NCBI GenBank assembly: GCA_900545925.1
Contig: URAZ01000006.1
Location: forward strand, 1-64,000
Origin: an uncultured Eubacteriales bacterium
Lineage (GTDB): Bacteria; Bacillota; Clostridia; Oscillospirales; Oscillospiraceae
DNA length: 64,000 nucleotides
Reading direction: 5' to 3'
The translations under genes were made by a program, and so were the position numbers. Under the pieces are notes generated by a model. It did not search any database. It saw nothing but the letters and a program-made list of their open reading frames with translations, and was not told the origin of the DNA. Below are positions 33,525 through 40,221 of the stretch, in pieces (within the stretch, counting starts at the first letter, position 1; each line of letters opens with the position of its first letter).

Positions 33525-35804
33525 TTACGCGTCCAGATAGGAGTCGGAGTACAGTTCGTTGTTCTTGAAGATGTCGCAGGACTTGATCGTCTCCATCAGA
33601 CGCAGGTCGTTCGGGTTGACGATGGCGGAGGTCAGACCCTGCATCATGGCCATGGCGACGAGCGCGGAGTCCATGATCGGGCGGACGTTCTTCGGCGCAC
33701 CGTTGGAGTTGTTGGACAGACCGCCGGTGGACTTCAGGCCTTCGTCGGAGAACAGCTTGATGGCGTTCAGAACGTCCATCTGCTTGTCCTGCATGCCCTT
33801 GACGACGAGGAACAGCGGGTCGAACCACAGGTCGGTCGCTTCCATGCCGAGGGACAGACCGCGCTCGAGCATATGATGGCAGTGCATCATGCGCTCTTCG
33901 TTGTCCTTTGCGATGCCGTCGGCAGAGCACAGCGCGATGCAGATGGCGTCGTTGGCCGCAGCCAGATCGATATAGGAGATACGGGAGCCTGCGTCAGCGG
34001 AGTTGACGATGGGCTTGCCGTTCGTGCGGTTGTAGACCTTGATGCCGGCCTCGATGGCGCGCTTGTTGGCGGTATCGAGTGCCAGAGGCACGTTGTTGAA
34101 GTTCTCCTGCAGCAGCTTGACTGCCCAGGTCATAAGTTCGGGGCCGTTGGACTCGGCCGGGCCGATGTTGACGTCCAGATACGTTGCGCCGGCCTTGATC
34201 TGCTCGGCAGCACGCTTCAGGATGGGCTCGGGGTTCATGGTGTTCATGGCCTCGCGGATGACCGGGGAGATGCAGTGGATACGTTCGCCGATGGTGACGA
34301 ACTTCGGGGACTCCGGATCACGCTGCTTGTAGGTCACGCCCATATCGACAACCTCGATGGCCGGGATGGACGCAGCAATCTTCTCGAAATCGAGCGGTGC
34401 ATTGGCGTCGGCAGCGTCCTTCTTCTCGGCAGCGGGAACCTTGGAAGCGGCAGCAGCCTCAGCAGCCTTGATGTGCTCGCCATCGCGCAGGTACTTCACC
34501 AGTTCGACCGCCTCACGGGTGCCGACGACGACGTTCCACTCGGGCAGTTTGTCCTGAATCTCGCCCTTCATGACAGCAACCTTGCCCGGGATGATGAGGG
34601 TGCGGTTGTTGATCTTGGAGGCGACATCGAATTCGTCAAAGAACTTCTTGACGGAGGTGGAGGAGAACTTGCCTGCGGCCCATGCCGTCAGAACGGACAT
34701 GCCGGATGCGTCGGTAATGAGCAGGTTCACGGGAACCTTGGAGCGCTCGAGTTCGCCGGAAACCAGGAAGTAGGTCAGCGCGAAATCGACTGTCAGCGCG
34801 CAGGGATCGTCGGGGCCGGCGCCGTTGATGGGGTAGATGCCGGGAGCGACCTTCATCGGCTTCTGCGGGTCGGTGAAGATGTTCTGACGCAGACCGTAGA
34901 GCGGCAGCGCCTCTGCGTAGCCGACCTTGTCCATGACGATGATGGAGCCATACTTGACGACGAACATGGCGGCCAGAGCCGTCTCAAGATGCTCGTCATG
35001 GTTGCACAGAACGCCCAGATTGACGATGGAGGGATAGCCGAAGGTCTTGTCACCGTCCTTGATGGCAGAACGGCGGACAAGCACGGCGTTTGCGAACGTC
35101 TCCTTGATGGTGGAGGCGGTCACATCGAGAATGAGATTCTTGTTGCCGGCCTTTTCAAGTTCGGCAACGGTGTCGTGCAGTTCGGACAGATCCGCACCGC
35201 TGACGCCCAGAACGAGGCCCGCCGCCTTGGCGATCTCGTTCATGGCCGCGAAGGTATCCTTGTTCGCGCCGTTCAGGATGGGCTTATTGTCCTTGATCGC
35301 CTCGACGGCGGCCTTTGCCGTCTCGACGTCCTTGGTGTCGATGATAACGGTGCGGTCGGGCAGAGCAGCTGCCTTTTTGCAGAGTTCGACGAACTTCGCG
35401 CTGTCGCCCGCGTCGTGAACGAAGACGCACTCGACCATTTCGCGTTCGCCGATACGCTCGTAATCGACCTTCTTGATGCCCTCAAGACGAGCCTCAACAG
35501 TCGCATCGTCCATGCAGGTGCACAGCGTGGCCGCAAACAGGTTGCGGTTGACGAGGGTCTTCTCATGACGCATCATGACGGTCTCGCCGCCAAGCTTGTG
35601 CGCGCCGACCTCGATGGTCTTCATGGGCGGCTGTGTAGCCTCGGACAGAAGTGCGATCGCCTCTTCAGACATATACGGGCACTTGGTAATGGGAACAGCG
35701 CCCTGTGCGACCTTCATGCAGAATGCCATGCAGGTGGGGCTGCCGCATTCCTTACAGTTTTTCTTCGGAGATAATTTGAAAATGTCAAGACCTTTAACTG
35801 CCAT
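33525..35804 (-). CDS. acsC-acsE: Fused corrinoid iron-sulfur protein large subunit and methyltetrahydrofolate methyltransferase
   Basis: A 759-residue fusion. Residues 1 to about 450 are AcsC (CoFeSP large subunit): the N-terminal [4Fe-4S] motif is Cys17, Cys20, Cys25 and Cys42, followed by the TIM-barrel and the corrinoid-binding C-terminal part. A Lys/Ala-rich linker (about 455-495) leads to residues 502-759, a complete AcsE methyltransferase with IGERI, LDVNIGPA (Asp544), DTAN (Asn580), WFDP (Asp662) and GLSNNSN (Asn698), matching the folate-binding residues of the Moorella enzyme. In characterised acetogens AcsC and AcsE are separate proteins. The fusion should pass the methyl group from methyl-tetrahydrofolate to the bound corrinoid within one chain. 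Reading frame is continuous, so this is not an obvious sequencing artefact. Partner AcsD is encoded just upstream. Confidence 0.93.
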   Translation of the reverse strand: MAVKGLDIFKLSPKKNCKECGSPTCMAFCMKVAQGAVPITKCPYMSEEAIALLSEATQPPMKTIEVGAHKLGGETVMMRHEKTLVNRNLFAATLCTCMDDATVEARLEGIKKVDYERIGEREMVECVFVHDAGDSAKFVELCKKAAALPDRTVIIDTKDVETAKAAVEAIKDNKPILNGANKDTFAAMNEIAKAAGLVLGVSGADLSELHDTVAELEKAGNKNLILDVTASTIKETFANAVLVRRSAIKDGDKTFGYPSIVNLGVLCNHDEHLETALAAMFVVKYGSIIVMDKVGYAEALPLYGLRQNIFTDPQKPMKVAPGIYPINGAGPDDPCALTVDFALTYFLVSGELERSKVPVNLLITDASGMSVLTAWAAGKFSSTSVKKFFDEFDVASKINNRTLIIPGKVAVMKGEIQDKLPEWNVVVGTREAVELVKYLRDGEHIKAAEAAAASKVPAAEKKDAADANAPLDFEKIAASIPAIEVVDMGVTYKQRDPESPKFVTIGERIHCISPVIREAMNTMNPEPILKRAAEQIKAGATYLDVNIGPAESNGPELMTWAVKLLQENFNNVPLALDTANKRAIEAGIKVYNRTNGKPIVNSADAGSRISYIDLAAANDAICIALCSADGIAKDNEERMMHCHHMLERGLSLGMEATDLWFDPLFLVVKGMQDKQMDVLNAIKLFSDEGLKSTGGLSNNSNGAPKNVRPIMDSALVAMAMMQGLTSAIVNPNDLRLMETIKSCDIFKNNELYSDSYLDA

Positions 35805-35825
35805 AGTATGGTTCCCCCTCTCTGC

Positions 35826-36770
35826 TTACATCAGCGCGTCGATCATCTTGGCGATGGTCTTTACTGCTTCCGGATGGCGCAGGATAACTGCGTCGGAGCC
35901 GCCGGCCAGAACAGCCGCAGCGGTTGTGATCTCCATCTCGATGCCGCGCTCTTCCTGGCTGCCCCATTCGGGCATGTCTTCTTCGGACATAACGGATTCC
36001 TTGACACCCCAGGTATCAGCGGAGACAGGGGTCATGATAGGCATTTCGAGCATGGCGTCCGCCTGCTTGAGCGCAGCGTCCTTCACACGGTCGAGCGTGG
36101 AGGCGACGTACTCATAGCCATAGCCTGCGGCGGCGGAGCCGACGTTCATGACGATGGACTGCGCGTTGAAGCCCATCTGGGTGATGACGGTGTTGAGCTG
36201 CTTGGCAAGGTTGATATCGACGGCGGATTCCGCGCCGACCTTCTGTCCGTAAGCCATACCGGCGGAAGCAACAACGGTCTTGTAGTCCTCATCGCGTGCG
36301 GACAGAACCAGAATGTTCTTGCCGGCCAGCGCTTCAGAGATCTTGTTGAACAGTTCGGTGTCCTTTTCAATGTTCTTGCAGCCCATGATGACGAGCGGCA
36401 GGGTTGTCGCGTCGGCGACGTCCTTGGCAAGCTGGACGCACTCTTCCACGGACTTGTTCAGACCGTTGGGATCTGCGCCCTCGAGGTGCAGGCAGATGAA
36501 AGAAGCGCCCTCGAGCGTTTCTGCGCGCTTGGCCATTTCGGCCACGGTGGTGCAGCCAGCGTAGAAGGCCTTCTCGCCGGGCATGGTGTATTCCGCCATG
36601 CCGAGGTCGGTCAGCTCAACGCCGATCTTCGGTGCGTTCTTGATCTCAGCGTCAAACGTGTGGAACGGAAGCACGTTCTGACCGCCGATGGCCGTGGCCT
36701 TGTCGCCAACGCCCAGCACAACTTCATTGATGTGCGCATTGAACGCCTGTTTCTTGGGAACGAAAGGCAT
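35826..36770 (-). CDS. acsD: Corrinoid iron-sulfur protein small subunit
   Basis: AcsD pairs with AcsC to hold the cobamide between two barrels and presents it to AcsE and AcsB. 314 residues, the usual size, start MPFVPKKQAFNAHINEVVLG; family strings GGQNVLPFHTFDAE, FICLHLEGADPNG and MNVGSAAAGYGYEY are present. It sits between cooC and the acsC-acsE fusion with short gaps. Confidence 0.95.
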   Translation of the reverse strand: MPFVPKKQAFNAHINEVVLGVGDKATAIGGQNVLPFHTFDAEIKNAPKIGVELTDLGMAEYTMPGEKAFYAGCTTVAEMAKRAETLEGASFICLHLEGADPNGLNKSVEECVQLAKDVADATTLPLVIMGCKNIEKDTELFNKISEALAGKNILVLSARDEDYKTVVASAGMAYGQKVGAESAVDINLAKQLNTVITQMGFNAQSIVMNVGSAAAGYGYEYVASTLDRVKDAALKQADAMLEMPIMTPVSADTWGVKESVMSEEDMPEWGSQEERGIEMEITTAAAVLAGGSDAVILRHPEAVKTIAKMIDALM

Positions 36771-36806
36771 AGTTGTGAATCCCCCTATAAAAATATTGTC
36801 TTTTGC

Positions 36807-37577
36807 TTACAGATTTAAGTCCCGCATGACGGCGGCGAGCGCAATCTTGACGGGCGTTTTGTCCGGCACCTGTGAACTGGGCTTTCCTTCGCAGTCGTAC
36901 TCGTAAACAGTCTCATCCTGCGGAAGAACGCCTGCCAGCTGGAGGCCGTACTTCTTTATCTCTTCCATGACACCGGGGTTCAGCACCCCGTTCGGCGCAC
37001 GGTTGACGATCAGTTTCATTTCGCCGGGTTTCAGGTCCATCTCTCGGATCATCTCGGCAATGCGGCCTACGGCCTGAATGCCGCGGCGGGAGCAGTCGGA
37101 AATAAGAAGCATGGTGTCAACATGCGGAAGCGTCCCGCGGCTGATATGCTCCAGACCAGCCTCGTTGTCCACCACCATGTAGCGGTAATTGCCGACATAT
37201 TTGTCGATCTGCGTTTTGAGAACGCCGTTGACAAAGCAGTAGCAGCCCTTGCCCTGCGTCCGGCCCATGACGAGCATGTCATAGTCGTCCTCTTCAATGA
37301 GGGCGGAGTTGAACTTCATCTCGGCATAGTCAGCCTTGGTCATATTGGCGGGCACGGTGCCCGTCTGCTCAGCGTGGGCCATTTCCTCGCGGATATCGCC
37401 CAGTGTCGTCTCGACCTCGACGCCCAGAACCTCGTTGAGATTCGAGTTTGCGTCTGCGTCTACGACCAGAATGGGGCCTTTTTTCTGCTTGCACAGATAG
37501 TCAATGATCATGCCGCAGGTCGTCGTCTTGCCGACGCCGCCCTTTCCGGCAACTGCAATGATATGGGTCTTGGCCAT
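36807..37577 (-). CDS. cooC: CooC/AcsF-type nickel-insertion ATPase
   Basis: A 256-residue MinD-like P-loop ATPase that helps load nickel into CODH or ACS. Deviant Walker A GKGGVGKTT (11-19), signature VVDADANSN, and the CxC motif GKGCYCF used to bind metal at the dimer interface are visible. Located directly upstream of acsD, the usual place in acs clusters. Confidence 0.93.
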   Translation of the reverse strand: MAKTHIIAVAGKGGVGKTTTCGMIIDYLCKQKKGPILVVDADANSNLNEVLGVEVETTLGDIREEMAHAEQTGTVPANMTKADYAEMKFNSALIEEDDYDMLVMGRTQGKGCYCFVNGVLKTQIDKYVGNYRYMVVDNEAGLEHISRGTLPHVDTMLLISDCSRRGIQAVGRIAEMIREMDLKPGEMKLIVNRAPNGVLNPGVMEEIKKYGLQLAGVLPQDETVYEYDCEGKPSSQVPDKTPVKIALAAVMRDLNL

Positions 37578-37603
37578 AAAAATCGCTCCTTGGAACGTGG
37601 TTC

Positions 37604-37631
37604 CGGCAGGCGGGCATACGCCCGCCTGCCG
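37604..37631 (-). other. Stem-loop between metF and cooC
   Basis: CGGCAGGCGGGC pairs perfectly with GCCCGCCTGCCG around ATAC. On the minus strand the downstream sequence lacks a T run, so partial attenuation or mRNA protection is more likely than full termination. Confidence 0.55.
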
Positions 37632-37644
37632 AATCGGGATGTAA

Positions 37645-38574
37645 TTAAACGAGGTCGATCAGACCGGCTTCCTTGGCGATGTAGGCGACATCATCGTACT
37701 TGTTGAGCGCGTACAGATGGATGCCGTCAACGCCGCAGGCGCGGTACTCGTCGATCTGGTTGATGGTGTATTCGATACCGGCCTTCTTGAAGCTTTCCTT
37801 CTTGCCGGCGACGTCTGCGTCGAACGGCTCCTTGTCGAACGGGTTCGGGAAGATCCAGTTCTTGGAGATGATCTCACAGAGTTTGCGGTCCATGACGCAG
37901 CCGTTGCGGCTGAGGGCCATGTTGATGGTTGCAGCCTGGTCGAGAATCGGCATGATGCCCACATCGACAGGCAGCCAGATACCGGCATTGCGGATGGCCT
38001 CGAGCCAATAGCGGAACGCGTCCATATCCCAACAGAGCTGGGAGATGATGAAGTCCGCACCATTGTCCTGCTTCTGCTTCAGGAAGGCGATGTCGGCTTC
38101 GAGACTGCGGCACTGGATGTGACCCTCGGGAGAGCCTGCGACCGCGATGGTGAACTTGTCGCCGAACTCCTTGCGGACGAACTTGACAAGCTCAGTCGCG
38201 TAGTGCAGATCGCCGTTCGTGCCGGTCCAGCCGAAGGGCAGGTCGCCGCGCAGAGCAAGCATATGGTCGATGCCATGGTCAAGGTAAGTCTGCAGCTTTT
38301 CCTTGATGTCTTCCTTGGTGTTGCCGATGCAGGTGAAGTGGGTAACAGGGGTGCACTTGCCATCCTTCTGGATCTTGTCCAGAACTTCCAGATTCTTGCC
38401 GACGTTGGTGCCGCCGGCGCCGTAGGTACAGGAAATATAGTCAGGCTCAAGGGTGTAGAGTTTGTCCAGAACTCCGTCCTTGCCGCACAGCTTTTCCATG
38501 CCCACGTCCGTCTTGGGCGGGAAAACCTCGAAGGAGAATGTTGCTCTCTTTTCGTAGATGTCTGCTACGCTCAT
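37645..38574 (-). CDS. metF: 5,10-methylenetetrahydrofolate reductase
   Basis: Makes 5-methyl-tetrahydrofolate, the methyl donor used by the AcsE part of the neighbouring fusion. 309 residues with FEVFPPK near the N-terminus, HFTCIGNT, ALRGDLP and FIISQLCWD typical of flavin MTHFR. The start at 38574 follows GGAGG by five bases. No metV or rnfC2-like partner gene, often linked with acetogen MetF, lies alongside. A possible own promoter is at 38653-38681. Confidence 0.95.
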   Translation of the reverse strand: MSVADIYEKRATFSFEVFPPKTDVGMEKLCGKDGVLDKLYTLEPDYISCTYGAGGTNVGKNLEVLDKIQKDGKCTPVTHFTCIGNTKEDIKEKLQTYLDHGIDHMLALRGDLPFGWTGTNGDLHYATELVKFVRKEFGDKFTIAVAGSPEGHIQCRSLEADIAFLKQKQDNGADFIISQLCWDMDAFRYWLEAIRNAGIWLPVDVGIMPILDQAATINMALSRNGCVMDRKLCEIISKNWIFPNPFDKEPFDADVAGKKESFKKAGIEYTINQIDEYRACGVDGIHLYALNKYDDVAYIAKEAGLIDLV

Positions 38575-38613
38575 AATTGCCTCCATATCCAAAATAGATT
38601 GCCTGAGTGGCTG

Positions 38614-38681
38614 CATGCCGGCATAAAACCGGCATGGATTCGATACAAAATTATCGTATCACACTTGGCTGACAATTACAA
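38614..38681 (-). promoter_or_regulatory. Possible internal promoter and leader dyad of metF
   Basis: Minus-strand TTGTAA, 17 bases, TACGAT (38653-38681) is followed in the leader by the dyad CATGCCGG...CCGGCATG (38614-38636), which could be a protein or RNA control site. Confidence 0.4.
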
Positions 38682-38752
38682 GACCTGCAGCGTGCAAATA
38701 TATGAAAAAAAGCATTTCTTTTTACATTCTTAGCATGGCCGACGCCGGAATT

Positions 38753-38980
38753 TTACAGCTTCGTCATGAGAAATTTCTGGCTGACACCGCCGGAGACAGC
38801 ATAGACGGTCAGATCGCCGTTTTCCTTCTCATCGACGGTCAGTTCCACGTCCTTCCCCTTGAGAAAGCCGCGCACCCATGAAACCGGGTCATCCGTCTCG
38901 ATCTCCTCAAAAAATACGTCGCGCATCTGGTTGTTGCCGCAGAGGTTCTGCACCTCGCGCACGACTTCGTATTCGGCCAT
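38753..38980 (-). CDS. Unknown 75-residue protein in the nickel/ACS operon
   Basis: The start codon lies one base after the cooT stop (TGATATG), so the two genes are translationally linked. The protein (MAEYEVVREVQNL...) is acidic, has a single Cys (CGNNQMRDVFFEE) and no membrane segment. I do not recognise a family. The setting, between cooT and metF, suggests a role in assembling or tuning the CODH/ACS system. Confidence 0.7.
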   Translation of the reverse strand: MAEYEVVREVQNLCGNNQMRDVFFEEIETDDPVSWVRGFLKGKDVELTVDEKENGDLTVYAVSGGVSQKFLMTKL

Positions 38981-38981
38981 A

Positions 38982-39170
38982 TCAGTCCTTGACAATGACG
39001 GCGGTGTTGCCGACCAGATCGATGGTCGCAAGACGGCCCTCAACGCGCGTTTCGCGCTCAAACAGATCGTAGAGCACAACAAAGCCGTCCTTGCAGTCGA
39101 TACGCTGCACGTTGGACAGGATCAGGTTTTTCTGCTCGACGCTGTTTTCATAGACATTGGAAAGGCACAT
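38982..39170 (-). CDS. cooT: CooT-family nickel-binding protein
   Basis: 62 residues beginning MCLSNVY, the invariant start of the CooT family in which the second-residue Cys helps bind nickel at the dimer interface. CooT is a nickel chaperone for CO dehydrogenase maturation. The rest (LSNVQRID, RVEGRLATIDLVGNTAVI) matches the small beta-barrel of the family. Start chosen at the MC motif; it follows the His-rich gene by 13 bases with AGGAG-like spacing (AAGGAGC). Confidence 0.85.
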   Translation of the reverse strand: MCLSNVYENSVEQKNLILSNVQRIDCKDGFVVLYDLFERETRVEGRLATIDLVGNTAVIVKD

Positions 39171-39183
39171 AATTTTCTGCTCC

Positions 39184-39567
39184 TTATGCGTTCGGGGCCT
39201 GCATGGACGCCAACACGGTGGACAGGCGCAGGTTGCCCTTTTCAAAATCGCTCACGGCCAGCATGATCTGGTCGTAGGCTGCCGTCTCGCCCATCTCCTG
39301 CAGCTGCTTTGCGAGATTCGCAAGTTCGTTGGCGTGGGAGGCGTTGTGGCCAACCATATATTTCATAAGCGCCATCAGTTCTTCCTTCGGGCTGTGCGCA
39401 CAGCCGCCGCAGGCGTCGCAGTGGGTATGCTCGCACTCCTCATGGGAATGCGTATGCTCGTTTTCGTGGTCGTGCGCATGGGCATGCGTATGGGTGTGCG
39501 TCGTGCCGTCCGCATGGGTATGTGTATGGCTGTGGACGGTTTCGTCGTGGTCGTGATCAAGGTGCAT
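39184..39567 (-). CDS. Histidine-rich nickel-binding-type protein (CooJ-like by function)
   Basis: 127 residues with 19 His in the first 58, mostly as HTH, HAH and HDH units, then a Cys cluster C45, C50, C53, C56. The C-terminal half (about 60-127, LMALMKYMVGHNASHANELANLAKQL) is a predicted helical domain. Such tails store or deliver nickel in proteins like CooJ and HypB. It is the first gene of the minus-strand unit leading to cooT, the 75-residue protein and the acs genes, and is divergent from a His-rich CsoR-family regulator. Metal identity is inference. Confidence 0.75.
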   Translation of the reverse strand: MHLDHDHDETVHSHTHTHADGTTHTHTHAHAHDHENEHTHSHEECEHTHCDACGGCAHSPKEELMALMKYMVGHNASHANELANLAKQLQEMGETAAYDQIMLAVSDFEKGNLRLSTVLASMQAPNA

Positions 39568-39599
39568 GATGCTTCCTCCGTACTTTGTTTTCTGTTTAT

Positions 39600-39628
39600 A
39601 TTATAGCTTTTCTACTCGATTTTGTAAA
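39600..39628 (-). promoter_or_regulatory. Promoter of the nickel-handling and acs unit
   Basis: Minus-strand TTTACA, 17 bases, perfect TATAAT, about 33 bases before the His-rich gene. Confidence 0.75.
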
Positions 39629-39695
39629 GCAGTCGGATGCACGTCTGTCTGTTTTTCCAAAAACTTTTTCGGTCATTTCCCGATTTTAAGTGGAA

Positions 39696-39724
39696 TTTCC
39701 ATGTGAAATATGATACATTATAAG
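39696..39724 (+). promoter_or_regulatory. Candidate promoter of the CsoR-family gene
   Basis: TTTCCA, 17 bases, TATAAG; the ATG follows AAGGAG. No G-tract CsoR/RcnR operator is obvious in the 184-base divergent region. Confidence 0.4.
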
Positions 39725-39751
39725 CAATTTGTGATATAAGGAGCGTTCCCC

Positions 39752-40147
39752 ATGGATCATGAGCATTCTCACGACCATGCGTATCTGCATGAGCATAACA
39801 TTCCACATCTGCACCACGAATCAGATGTCCACGATGAGGCGCACAATCATGCGCACAGCCACGACGCCGCAAACGGTCACGGCCATGTGCACGAAAACAC
39901 GCAGGCCGTCCTGAACCGGTTATCCCGCGCCATCGGCCATCTGGAATCCGTGCGGAAGATGGTCGCCGACGGCCGGGACTGCAGCGAAGTTCTCATCCAG
40001 ATCGCTGCCGTGCGCGCAGCGATCACAAACATCGGCAAGGTGATTCTGCAGGATCATATCCAGCACTGCATTGTCGATGCTGTAGAGCACGACGACGAAC
40101 AGGCCCTCGACGCCCTGTGTCAAGCGATCGATAAATTTGTGAAATGA
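39752..40147 (+). CDS. CsoR/FrmR-family metal-sensing repressor with His-rich N-terminus
   Basis: 131 residues. The first 47 contain 17 His (HSHDH, HNHAHSH, HGHVH), an extension not found in ordinary CsoR. From about 50 on is the four-helix DUF156 fold with Cys77 (RDCSEVLIQI), His102 and Cys106 (DHIQHC), the Cys-His-Cys spacing (25 and 4 residues) of CsoR. The cyanobacterial nickel sensor InrS uses the same Cys-His-Cys set plus an N-terminal His, so nickel is a reasonable guess here; copper cannot be excluded. Its divergent position next to the His-rich, cooT and acs genes suggests it controls them. Confidence 0.85.
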   Translation: MDHEHSHDHAYLHEHNIPHLHHESDVHDEAHNHAHSHDAANGHGHVHENTQAVLNRLSRAIGHLESVRKMVADGRDCSEVLIQIAAVRAAITNIGKVILQDHIQHCIVDAVEHDDEQALDALCQAIDKFVK

Positions 40148-40154
40148 CAGAAAT

Positions 40155-40186
40155 ACCGCCGCCGGATTGTCCGGCGGCGGTCATTT
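40155..40186. terminator. Bidirectional terminator between the csoR-like gene and ppdK
   Basis: ACCGCCGCCGGA-TTG-TCCGGCGGCGGT followed by CATTTTT on plus; it lies between two convergent genes. Confidence 0.85.
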
Positions 40187-40221
40187 TTATCGGAGCAATG
40201 CTCTGTTCAGGAACAGACAGC

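Noticed and set aside
31279..35774. Long plus-strand frames opposite acsB and acsC-acsE
   Set aside because: Same shadow effect; the minus-strand frames have clear metal-site and folate-site motifs.
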